6,895 bases of DNA, taken from contig DMUF01000151.1 in the NCBI GenBank assembly GCA_003476445.1, positions 18,639-25,533 of the forward strand. The letters are read 5' to 3'. The position numbers and the translations under genes were made by a program. Origin of the DNA: Gammaproteobacteria bacterium (lineage in GTDB: Bacteria; Pseudomonadota; Gammaproteobacteria; Pseudomonadales; Azotimanducaceae). Shown here one piece after another: positions 1 to 5,613 of this stretch (position 1 is its first letter; each line of letters starts with the position of its first letter). The notes beneath the pieces were generated by a model. It was not told where the DNA came from and searched no databases. It worked only from the letters and a program-made list of their open reading frames with translations.

Positions 1-479
1 TCCTCGATGGTGAGGATGTGGTCGTGACGCTCGCCGTTGATGTGATCGATCATGGCCGCGAGGGTCGTACTCTTGCCTGAGCCCGTGGGCCCGGTGACGA
101 GCACCAGCCCGCGCGGCAGCGCGGCAATGTTGCGAAAGACATCACCCATGCCCAGCTCATCGAGGGTCAGCACCCGGGAAGGAATGGTGCGAAACACCGC
201 TCCCGCGCCCCGGTTCTGGTTAAAGGCGTTGACGCGAAAGCGCGCAAGCGAGGGCACTTCAAAGGAGAAGTCGGTCTCGAGAGCAGCCTCGAACTCCTTG
301 CGCTGCCGGTCGTTCATGATGTCGTAGACGAGCCCATGCACGTCGCTGTGCGAGAGCGCCGGTACGTCGATGCGGCGAATATCGCCATCGACGCGGATCA
401 TCGGCGGCAGCCCTGCGGAAAGATGGAGGTCCGAGGCGCCCTGATTGACGCCGAACGCCAGGAGTTCGGTGATTTCCAT
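1..479 (-). CDS. pilT: Type IV pilus twitching motility ATPase PilT (5' part, cut by window edge)
   Basis: PilT is the cytoplasmic hexameric ATPase that powers retraction of type IV pili at the inner-membrane base of the machine, giving twitching motility. Read on the minus strand, the protein starts MEITELLAFGV and follows the PilT pattern closely. Residues about 1-100 hold the N-terminal PAS-like domain with ASDLHLSAG (15-23) and the FRVNAFNQNRGAG stretch (81-93). The Walker A motif GPTGSGKST lies at 130-138, with the ATP-binding lysine at 136, the position known in Pseudomonas PilT. The frame runs open off the left edge after ILTIE (155-159). Walker B, the His box and the rest of the roughly 345-residue family length lie outside the window. 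The ATG is supported by a GAGG motif seven bases upstream (complement of 487-490) and by the conserved N-terminus. It is divergent from yggS, as in Pseudomonas. PilU is a less likely alternative, because the N-terminus matches PilT. Confidence 0.96.
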   Translation of the reverse strand, partial: MEITELLAFGVNQGASDLHLSAGLPPMIRVDGDIRRIDVPALSHSDVHGLVYDIMNDRQRKEFEAALETDFSFEVPSLARFRVNAFNQNRGAGAVFRTIPSRVLTLDELGMGDVFRNIAALPRGLVLVTGPTGSGKSTTLAAMIDHINGERHDHILTIE

Positions 480-610
480 GCCAGTTCCTCTGACCGCTCG
501 GGTCAACGCGAGCGAGACATGCCTGTAGTATGATTCTCGCCCGACGATTCTCCATGCCAGGACCAGCCACTCCGCTCCCCGGCTCGAAAACTGCGACAGG
601 GTTGGCACTC
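480..610. promoter_or_regulatory. Divergent intergenic region between pilT and yggS
   Basis: This 131-base gap must carry the 5' signals for pilT (leftward) and for the long rightward operon starting with yggS. The pilT Shine-Dalgarno-like GAGG is at 487-490 on the minus strand. An AGGG at 598-601 sits nine bases before the yggS ATG. A TATGAT hexamer at 529-534 resembles a sigma70 -10 box for the rightward genes. I see no convincing -35 box for either direction and no clear operator palindrome. Confidence 0.5.
529..534 (+). promoter_or_regulatory. Candidate -10 box (TATGAT) for the yggS operon
   Basis: TATGAT differs from the sigma70 -10 consensus TATAAT at one position and stands out in a GC-rich region. 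Transcription would start near 540, leaving a leader of about 70 bases before the yggS ATG at 611. No good TTGACA-like element lies 16-18 bases upstream, so the call is tentative. If it is real, the in-frame ATG at 530, which overlaps the hexamer, cannot be the translation start. Confidence 0.25.
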
Positions 611-1357
611 ATGTCCGCGCCTGCTTCCATGAATCCAACTGCCGACGCCCTGAACGCCAACCTGCGCGCGGTCGAGTCGACCATTGCGGAGGCTGCGCGC
701 GCAGCGGGTCGGGCGCCAGCAGACATCACCCTGATTGCCGTGTCGAAAACCCACCCCGCGGAGACCGTCCGCGCCGCCTATGCCGCGGGATGCCGGCATT
801 TCGGCGAAAACTACGTGGACGAGGCGGTGCAAAAGATCGGTGCGCTCCGCGATCTCCACGCGACCTGGCACTACATCGGGTCGATACAGACCAACAAGAC
901 GCGCCCGATCGCAGAGCACTTCGACTGGGTTCATACCGTGGATCGGGCGCGAGTCGCGGAGCGGCTGTCTGCGCAGCGATCCGGAGACCGCGCGCTCGAC
1001 ATCTGCCTGCAGGTGAACATCGACCGGGACCCACGCAAGTCAGGAGTCGATCCGGACGCCGCGGCAACCCTGCTCACCACCGTGCGCGCCTTGCCCAACC
1101 TGCGGCTGCGCGGGCTCATGGCGATCCTTGACCCAACGGCGGAGCCGCTTGCGAGCTATCGCAGGCTGCGGGATTTGTTCGAGCATCTGCGTCCGCTTGC
1201 ACCCGGTCCATGGGATACTTTATCCATGGGCATGAGCGACGATTTTCCGGTCGCGATCGCCGCCGGAGCCACGCATATCCGCGTCGGCACTGCCGTGTTC
1301 GGAGCGCGTAGCCGCGCCGCGATCGGCCCGAATGAAGCCGCAAGGAATCTCGAGTGA
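611..1357 (+). CDS. yggS: PLP homeostasis protein, YggS/PLPBP family
   Basis: YggS is a cytosolic pyridoxal-5'-phosphate carrier that keeps free PLP and amino/keto-acid pools balanced; it has the fold type III alanine-racemase barrel but no known catalytic activity. With the ATG at 611 the protein has 248 residues, close to the family's usual 230-240. The PLP lysine is K46 in AVSKTHPAE (43-51). Other family motifs are HFGENYVDE (63-71), WHYIGSIQTNK (86-96), KSG (143-145), RLRGLMAI (165-172), and MGMSDDF plus IRVGTAVFGAR near the C-terminus (206-212, 223-233). The frame stays open upstream to an ATG at 530, which would add 27 residues with no family similarity. ATG 611 is preferred because AGGG lies nine bases upstream and the length fits; ATG 629 is also possible. 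The stop overlaps the proC start by four bases, the common yggS-proC pairing. Confidence 0.95.
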   Translation: MSAPASMNPTADALNANLRAVESTIAEAARAAGRAPADITLIAVSKTHPAETVRAAYAAGCRHFGENYVDEAVQKIGALRDLHATWHYIGSIQTNKTRPIAEHFDWVHTVDRARVAERLSAQRSGDRALDICLQVNIDRDPRKSGVDPDAAATLLTTVRALPNLRLRGLMAILDPTAEPLASYRRLRDLFEHLRPLAPGPWDTLSMGMSDDFPVAIAAGATHIRVGTAVFGARSRAAIGPNEAARNLE

Positions 1358-2169
1358 ACGACAACACCACCATCGCCTGCATCGGCGCAGGCAACATGGC
1401 ACAAAGCCTTCTGCGCGGGCTGCTTGCCAGCGGACACCCCGCCGCGCGGCTGCGTGCCAGCGATCCCGTCGCCGACTCCCGCGCCCGGTTGGCGGAGCTT
1501 GGGGTCGCGACCTACGACGACAACACTGCCGCCATCGCGGGAGCGGATGTCATCGTACTGGCGGTCAAGCCACAGGTCCTCGGCGGCGTCTGCACGAACC
1601 TGCGCATCACCGAGCGACAGCTCATCATTTCCATCGCCGCGGGCGTTCCGCTGGCAAGCATCCGGCGCTGGACCGGCAGCAGCAACATCGTGCGCTGCAT
1701 GCCGAACACGCCCGCGCTGTTGCAGGCGGGTATCACCGGTCTCTTTGCAGATACAGGCGTCTCCGTCGCCGACCGCGCGCGCGCAGAGCATGTGCTGAGC
1801 GCGGTGGGCCGGGCGATCTGGGTTCAGGACGAGTCAGCGCTCGATGCCGTGACCGCGGTATCCGGCAGCGGACCCGCGTACTTCTTTCACCTCATGGAAG
1901 CCATGATCGAAGCCGGGACCGCACTGGGGCTCGATCGTGCAACCGCCGCCGCGCTAACGCTGGAGACAGCGTACGGCGCTGCGCTCATGGCCCGCCAGCC
2001 AGGGGCCGACGCCGCCACTCTGCGGCAACAGGTCACGTCTCCCGGCGGTACGACGCAACGCGCGCTCGAGGTCATGGCCGCTGGCGATTTAGCGGGCACG
2101 GTAAAACGTGCTCTGGCCGCGGCCGCCGAGCGCAGCCGTGAACTTGCCGAGGAATTTGGTGCGCCATGA
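1354..2169 (+). CDS. proC: Pyrroline-5-carboxylate reductase
   Basis: ProC catalyses the last step of proline synthesis, the NAD(P)H-dependent reduction of 1-pyrroline-5-carboxylate to L-proline in the cytosol. The 271-residue protein has the usual family length. An N-terminal Rossmann fold carries the dinucleotide-binding motif IGAGNMA (10-16). VKPQ (71-74) and RCMPNTP (114-120) follow. SGSGPAYFF (170-178) begins the helical C-terminal dimerisation domain, and the ProC signature VTSPGGTT is at 227-234. The start is a GTG overlapping the yggS stop (GTGA), with AAGGA at 1342-1346, seven bases upstream. The stop in turn overlaps the yggT ATG. Both overlaps suggest translational coupling. No residue expected for activity appears to be missing. 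Confidence 0.97.
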   Translation: MNDNTTIACIGAGNMAQSLLRGLLASGHPAARLRASDPVADSRARLAELGVATYDDNTAAIAGADVIVLAVKPQVLGGVCTNLRITERQLIISIAAGVPLASIRRWTGSSNIVRCMPNTPALLQAGITGLFADTGVSVADRARAEHVLSAVGRAIWVQDESALDAVTAVSGSGPAYFFHLMEAMIEAGTALGLDRATAAALTLETAYGAALMARQPGADAATLRQQVTSPGGTTQRALEVMAAGDLAGTVKRALAAAAERSRELAEEFGAP

Positions 2170-2717
2170 ACGAAGTGCTGCATTACCTGGTGACGTTTGT
2201 TTTGCAGGCGGCAGCCTTTATGTTCGTCGCACGCTTCCTGCTTCAGGTCTGTCGCGTGGACTTCTACAACCCGGTCTCTCAGGGTGTGGTGAAGGTGACA
2301 GATCCGGTGCTTCGACCATTGCGCCGCGTGCTACCCGGTTTCAGCAACATCGACCTTGCGGCGCTCGTGACGGCTGTCGCGACCCAGGTACTGCTGCTCA
2401 TGGCCCTCGCCGCGCTGCGCGGTGGCTACAGCGGCGGGGTCGTCCTGCTGCTCGCCGGCGGCATAGTGGAGGTCGCGCTGCTCTGCATCCGCATCTTCTG
2501 GTGGTCGATCCTGATCACGCTCATTGCGGGCTGGGTTGTCCCCGGCAGTTCGCATCCGGCGCTCGGGCTCGTACAACAGTTGACAGAACCACTGCTGGCA
2601 CCCGCGCGACGCCTGTTGCCAGCCTTCGGCGGGCTCGATTTCTCCCCGATCGTGGTGTTCCTGATTCTGGGGCTGCTCGAGCGCATGCTGCCCCAACTCG
2701 TGGCGGCCCTGTTCTGA
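2166..2717 (+). CDS. yggT: YggT family integral membrane protein
   Basis: This is a small inner-membrane protein of 183 residues. The YggT family has been linked to osmotic and potassium stress in E. coli, but the molecular role is not settled. Two related YGGT repeats are visible. The first, about residues 5-75, holds RFLLQVCRVDFYNPVSQ (23-39) and a TDPVLRPLRRVLP segment (45-57). The second, about residues 105-170, holds a similar TEPLLAPARRLLP segment (140-152). Hydrophobic stretches near 5-27, 65-83, 90-107, 111-126 and 160-172 suggest about four or five membrane segments. The ATG overlaps the proC stop (ATGA); GAGGAA at 2149-2154 is a rather distant ribosome site. In E. coli, yggU (DUF167) follows yggT; here it is absent and metX follows eight bases after the stop. 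Confidence 0.93.
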   Translation: MNEVLHYLVTFVLQAAAFMFVARFLLQVCRVDFYNPVSQGVVKVTDPVLRPLRRVLPGFSNIDLAALVTAVATQVLLLMALAALRGGYSGGVVLLLAGGIVEVALLCIRIFWWSILITLIAGWVVPGSSHPALGLVQQLTEPLLAPARRLLPAFGGLDFSPIVVFLILGLLERMLPQLVAALF

Positions 2718-2725
2718 GCATCGCT

Positions 2726-3904
2726 GTGAATTCCCACGCGGCAGACAACTCGGTGGGGCTCGTCAAGCCGGCAATCTTCCGGTCCAGCGCGCCTTTCACG
2801 CTGCAGTGTGGGGTGACGCTCCCCGGGTTCGAGCTCGTCTATGAAACCTATGGGCAACTGAACCCGGCCCGCAGCAACGCGATCCTCATTTGTCACGCGC
2901 TCTCTGGCCATCACCACGCCGCGGGTTATCACACTCCCGAGGATGACAAGCCGGGCTGGTGGGACAGCTGTATCGGGCCAGGTAAGCCGATCGATACGCG
3001 GCGCTTTTTCGTTGTCAGCCTGAATAATCTGGGCGGTTGCAACGGCAGCACCGGGCCGCTCAGCCTGAACCCATCCACTGGCGCGTTCTGGGGCCCCGAC
3101 TTCCCGACCGTTACCGTGCGCGACTGGGTAGAGAGTCAGACTCTGCTCGCCAACGCGCTTGGGATACGACAGTTTGCAGCGGTCATCGGTGGCAGTCTTG
3201 GCGGCATGCAGGCCATGCTCTGGGCCATGGAGCATCCTGAGCGCGTGCGAGCCGCGGTGCTCATTGCCACCGCCGCACGACTTTCTGCACAAAACATTGC
3301 TTTCAATGAGATCGCCCGCCAGGCCATCCTCTCCGACCCCGAATTTCATGGTGGTCGTTATCGCGAAGCCGACAGCCACCCGGAACGCGGACTCAGCATC
3401 GCGCGCATGGTCGGTCACGTCACCTACCTGTCCGGGGACGGCATGCATGAGCGCTTCGGGCGCGCGCTCAAGTCGGGCGATCGGACCGGTAACAATCAGG
3501 TTCAGTTTCAGGTCGAAAGCTACCTGCAGTATCAGGGCCGATCGTTTTCCCGACGCTTCGACGCGAATACCTATCTGCTGATGACACGAGCCCTCGACCT
3601 GTTCGATCCGGCTGCCGATGCCGGCGACGATCTGGCAAGAGCATTTGCAGCTGCCGAAGCGCGGTTTCTCGTCATCGCCTTCTCAAGCGACTGGCGCTTT
3701 TCGGCCGCCCGCTCAAAGGAAATCGTCGATGCGCTGGTGGCTGCCCGCAAGAACGTCGCGAGCGCGGTGATCGAATCTCCCCATGGTCACGACTCCTTTC
3801 TGCTCGAGCTGCCGCGCTACTTCGATGTGCTGCGCACCTGGCTCAGTCGGCTTGCCGACGAGGTGGGGACCGGGACGCGCGCCCTCGACGCGGCGAGTGG
3901 ATGA
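2726..3904 (+). CDS. metX: Homoserine O-acyltransferase MetX, probably succinyltransferase (MetXS)
   Basis: MetX is a cytosolic alpha/beta-hydrolase-fold enzyme that acylates the hydroxyl of L-homoserine, opening the methionine branch. The 392-residue protein has the family length. Visible motifs are CHALSGHHHAAGYH (56-69), WWDSCIGPGKPIDT (78-91) and LNNLGGCNGSTGP (99-111). The nucleophile elbow GGSLGG is at 155-160, with S157. The triad is completed by D322 in SSDWRF and H355 in SPHGHDSF. Arginine 324, two residues after the catalytic aspartate, lies at the position tied in this family to acyl-CoA choice; arginine there is typical of succinyl-CoA users, whereas acetyltransferases usually carry other residues. 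The donor is therefore inferred, not shown. The frame is open far upstream across yggT, but similarity to Pseudomonas MetX starts around NSVGLV (8-13), so GTG 2726 is the best start. It lacks a clear ribosome site, suggesting coupling to yggT. Confidence 0.95.
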   Translation: MNSHAADNSVGLVKPAIFRSSAPFTLQCGVTLPGFELVYETYGQLNPARSNAILICHALSGHHHAAGYHTPEDDKPGWWDSCIGPGKPIDTRRFFVVSLNNLGGCNGSTGPLSLNPSTGAFWGPDFPTVTVRDWVESQTLLANALGIRQFAAVIGGSLGGMQAMLWAMEHPERVRAAVLIATAARLSAQNIAFNEIARQAILSDPEFHGGRYREADSHPERGLSIARMVGHVTYLSGDGMHERFGRALKSGDRTGNNQVQFQVESYLQYQGRSFSRRFDANTYLLMTRALDLFDPAADAGDDLARAFAAAEARFLVIAFSSDWRFSAARSKEIVDALVAARKNVASAVIESPHGHDSFLLELPRYFDVLRTWLSRLADEVGTGTRALDAASG

Positions 3905-3905
3905 G

Positions 3906-4514
3906 ATGCGAGCCGATCTGCGCATCATCTCTGATCTGATCAGCCCCGGTGCGAGAGTGCTCGACCTTGGCTGTGGCACGGGCGAGCTGCTGGCATGGCT
4001 GCAGACCCACAAGCAGGTGAATGGCTACGGGCTCGAGATCGACCCGACCAACATCACCGCCTGCCTCGCGCAGGGCGTGAACGTGCTGGAACAGAACCTG
4101 GACGACGGCCTCGGCAACTTTTCCTCCGACAGCTTCGATCTGGTTGTGATGACCGAGACGCTGCAGGCGGTGAAGCGCCCGGACGTGCTCCTCGGCGAAA
4201 TGCTCCGCATTGGCCGAGAATGCATCGTAACCTTTCCCAATTTCGGACACTGGCGCTGTCGACTTCAGCTGATGTTGCGCGGTCGCATGCCCATCGCGCG
4301 GCACCTGCCGCATGCCTGGTACGACACGCCGAACATCCGGCTCTGCACCTTCATTGATTTCGAGCGCCTTTGCCGGGAACGCGGGGTACGCATCATCGAG
4401 CGCTTCGTCGTCGATGCCAGCCACGCAAATCCGCCGATCATCAACCGATTTCCCAACGTTTTTGGAACTTATGCGTTCTACCGCCTCGGGCGGCCCACGT
4501 CCGCCGCTCATTGA
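3906..4514 (+). CDS. metW: Methionine biosynthesis protein MetW (methyltransferase-like)
   Basis: MetW is a small class I methyltransferase-fold protein that almost always accompanies MetX in Proteobacteria and is thought to support or control MetX in methionine synthesis; I know of no firmly established methyl acceptor. The 202-residue protein shows the SAM-binding motif I VLDLGCGTGELL (18-29), an acidic residue ending strand 2 in YGLEID (41-46), EQNLDDGLGNF (62-72) and DLVVMTETLQAV (78-89). The MetW-typical ITFPNFGHWRCR-like stretch is at 107-119, followed by TPNIRLCTF (141-149). The chosen ATG starts MRADL, as in Pseudomonas MetW. An in-frame GTG at 3897 would add three residues. Only one base separates it from the metX stop, so the pair is surely co-transcribed. 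Confidence 0.95.
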   Translation: MRADLRIISDLISPGARVLDLGCGTGELLAWLQTHKQVNGYGLEIDPTNITACLAQGVNVLEQNLDDGLGNFSSDSFDLVVMTETLQAVKRPDVLLGEMLRIGRECIVTFPNFGHWRCRLQLMLRGRMPIARHLPHAWYDTPNIRLCTFIDFERLCRERGVRIIERFVVDASHANPPIINRFPNVFGTYAFYRLGRPTSAAH

Positions 4515-4516
4515 CC

Positions 4517-4521
4517 GGAGG
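4517..4521 (+). promoter_or_regulatory. Strong ribosome binding site before the DUF4426 gene
   Basis: GGAGG lies six bases upstream of ATG 4528, the best Shine-Dalgarno match in the window. It settles the start of the DUF4426 gene, whose reading frame is otherwise open well back into metW. Confidence 0.8.
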
Positions 4522-4527
4522 TTCTCC

Positions 4528-4962
4528 ATGGGCCAACTGCTGAGACTGCTGCCCCTCATCCTCATGCTGGCACTGCCGACCGCGGTATCCGCAGAACAGG
4601 TTCGCCGGCTGGGAAACTGGGATGTCCACTACATCGTGGTCCGCACCTCGTTTCTGAAGCCGGAGATCGCCGAGCGCAACGGGATCGTGCGCGGGCGTGA
4701 TCGGGCGTTTCTCAATATTTCCGTTCTGGGTCCGGACGGGCAGCCTGTTGCAGCCGAGGTTGCAGGCACCAGCCGCAATCTTCTGGAGCAGGTGACCACG
4801 CTCGAATTCCGGGAAGTCCGCGAGGGCAACGCCCGCTATTATCTTGCGCAGTTCCAGCACACGGATCGGGATACCTTGCGCTTCGCCATCGATATCGTGC
4901 CGCCGGATGGCAAACCGCAGCGGCTCGCCTTTCAGCAGCAGATGTACGAGGACGACCGATGA
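4528..4962 (+). CDS. Exported DUF4426 family protein of unknown function
   Basis: This is a 144-residue predicted exported protein of the DUF4426 family, whose function is unknown. Residues 1-22 form a classical Sec signal peptide: one arginine (R6), a leucine-rich core (7-16) and a probable signal peptidase I site after AVSA (19-22). The mature part of about 122 residues has no cysteine, so it is not a lipoprotein and has no disulfide. It looks like a small beta-rich domain with WDVHYIVVRTSFL (31-43), NGIVRGRDRAFLNISVL (51-67), REVREGNARYYLAQF (95-109) and TLRFAIDIVPPDG (116-128); the pattern of an aromatic HY near the start and RAFLNISV is what I recognise as DUF4426. The start is fixed by GGAGG six bases upstream. 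It sits 13 bases after metW, and its stop overlaps the rdgB start by four bases. The same position between metW and rdgB is seen in Pseudomonas. Location is probably periplasmic. Confidence 0.88.
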   Translation: MGQLLRLLPLILMLALPTAVSAEQVRRLGNWDVHYIVVRTSFLKPEIAERNGIVRGRDRAFLNISVLGPDGQPVAAEVAGTSRNLLEQVTTLEFREVREGNARYYLAQFQHTDRDTLRFAIDIVPPDGKPQRLAFQQQMYEDDR

Positions 4963-5582
4963 AGGTCGTGATCGCGAGCCACAATCGCGGCAAACTTGGC
5001 GAATTCTCGGCACTGCTGGCGCCGCTGGGTCTGACGCTCTCTGATCCGGGCAGCCTGGGTATACCCGCACCGCAGGAAGACCGAACCACGTTTGTCGAAA
5101 ACGCCTTGGATAAGGCCCGGTACGTCGCCCGCGCGAGCGGGCTGCCCGCGCTTGCGGACGATTCCGGCCTCGTGGTGCCGGCGCTCGGCGGCGCGCCCGG
5201 CATCCGCTCCGCGCGCTACGCGGGCGAGAACGCGAGCGACGCCGAGAACAATGCCCTGTTGATCGAGAACCTCAGCCGCTTCGAGCAGCCGGAAGCCCAC
5301 TATTACTGCGCGCTGGTGTTCGTACGCGCGCACGATGATCCGGCCCCCGTGATCGCCACCGGACTCTGGCGCGGCGCAATCATTGCGGCGCCCCGAGGCG
5401 TGCACGGATTCGGTTACGACCCCCACTTCCTGGTCCCTGAATTCAATCGCACGGCAGCAGAGCTGACCCCCGACAGGAAAAACCGGCTAAGCCATCGGGC
5501 GCGGGCGCTCGCGGACCTGGTCGCCGGGCTGCGCGAATCGGGCGATCTGCCGCGCCGGGCGCGGCCGGCTGCCGGCGCATGA
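4959..5582 (+). CDS. rdgB: dITP/XTP pyrophosphatase, RdgB/HAM1 family
   Basis: RdgB hydrolyses non-canonical purine triphosphates (dITP, ITP, XTP) to the monophosphate and pyrophosphate, keeping deaminated bases out of DNA and RNA. The 207-residue protein carries the family motifs: SHNRGK (7-12) for nucleotide binding, FVENALDKAR (45-54), ADDSGL (66-71) with the likely catalytic aspartate D68, GGAPGIRSARYAGE (77-90), GFGYDP (150-155), and SHRA (178-181) for base recognition. ATG 4959 overlaps the previous stop (ATGA) and has GAGGA six bases upstream (4948-4952). The last 15 or so residues (ESGDLPRRARPAAGA) extend past the usual end and are rich in Arg, Ala and Pro; this tail is probably disordered. 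E. coli RdgB has 197 residues. It is followed by hemW, as in many Gammaproteobacteria. Confidence 0.97.
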   Translation: MKVVIASHNRGKLGEFSALLAPLGLTLSDPGSLGIPAPQEDRTTFVENALDKARYVARASGLPALADDSGLVVPALGGAPGIRSARYAGENASDAENNALLIENLSRFEQPEAHYYCALVFVRAHDDPAPVIATGLWRGAIIAAPRGVHGFGYDPHFLVPEFNRTAAELTPDRKNRLSHRARALADLVAGLRESGDLPRRARPAAGA

Positions 5583-5595
5583 ACATCGGGGTTGC

Positions 5596-5609
5596 TGACC
5601 CTTCGGTCA
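5596..5609 (+). promoter_or_regulatory. Small hairpin just upstream of the hemW start
   Basis: TGACC (5596-5600) and GGTCA (5605-5609) are perfect inverted repeats around the loop CTTC, and the stem ends four bases before the hemW ATG. In mRNA it would cover the region where a ribosome site should be, and no clear Shine-Dalgarno motif is present. It could dampen hemW translation, but a five-base-pair stem can easily arise by chance. It has no T-tract and is not a terminator. Confidence 0.25.
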
Positions 5610-5613
5610 CGCG

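Noticed and set aside
501..506. TTGACC on the minus strand as a -35 box for pilT
   Set aside because: A -10 box at normal spacing would fall on the pilT start codon, leaving no leader or place for the ribosome site that is visible.
1156..1791. 211-residue open frame antisense to yggS and proC
   Set aside because: Low-complexity Gly/Ala/Arg/Asp shadow of confident genes, without ribosome site or family features.
2108..2725. In-frame upstream extension of metX making a 598-residue protein
   Set aside because: The added part is an Arg/Ala/Gly-rich shadow of proC and yggT in another frame with no MetX similarity; yggT is clearly the coding frame there.
2718..2725. Possible SAM riboswitch ahead of metX
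   Set aside because: Only eight bases separate yggT and metX, so there is no room for a leader riboswitch.
2426..3448. 340-residue open frame antisense to yggT and metX
   Set aside because: Composition is that of a high-GC antisense shadow, it has no recognisable domain, and both genes on the plus strand are well-supported families.
3733..3740. GCTGGTGG octamer identical to the E. coli Chi site
   Set aside because: A single copy inside metX coding sequence is expected by chance in GC-rich DNA, and the host's Chi sequence is unknown.
3843..4565. 240-residue open frame antisense to metW
   Set aside because: No recognisable motif; metW on the plus strand explains the region fully.
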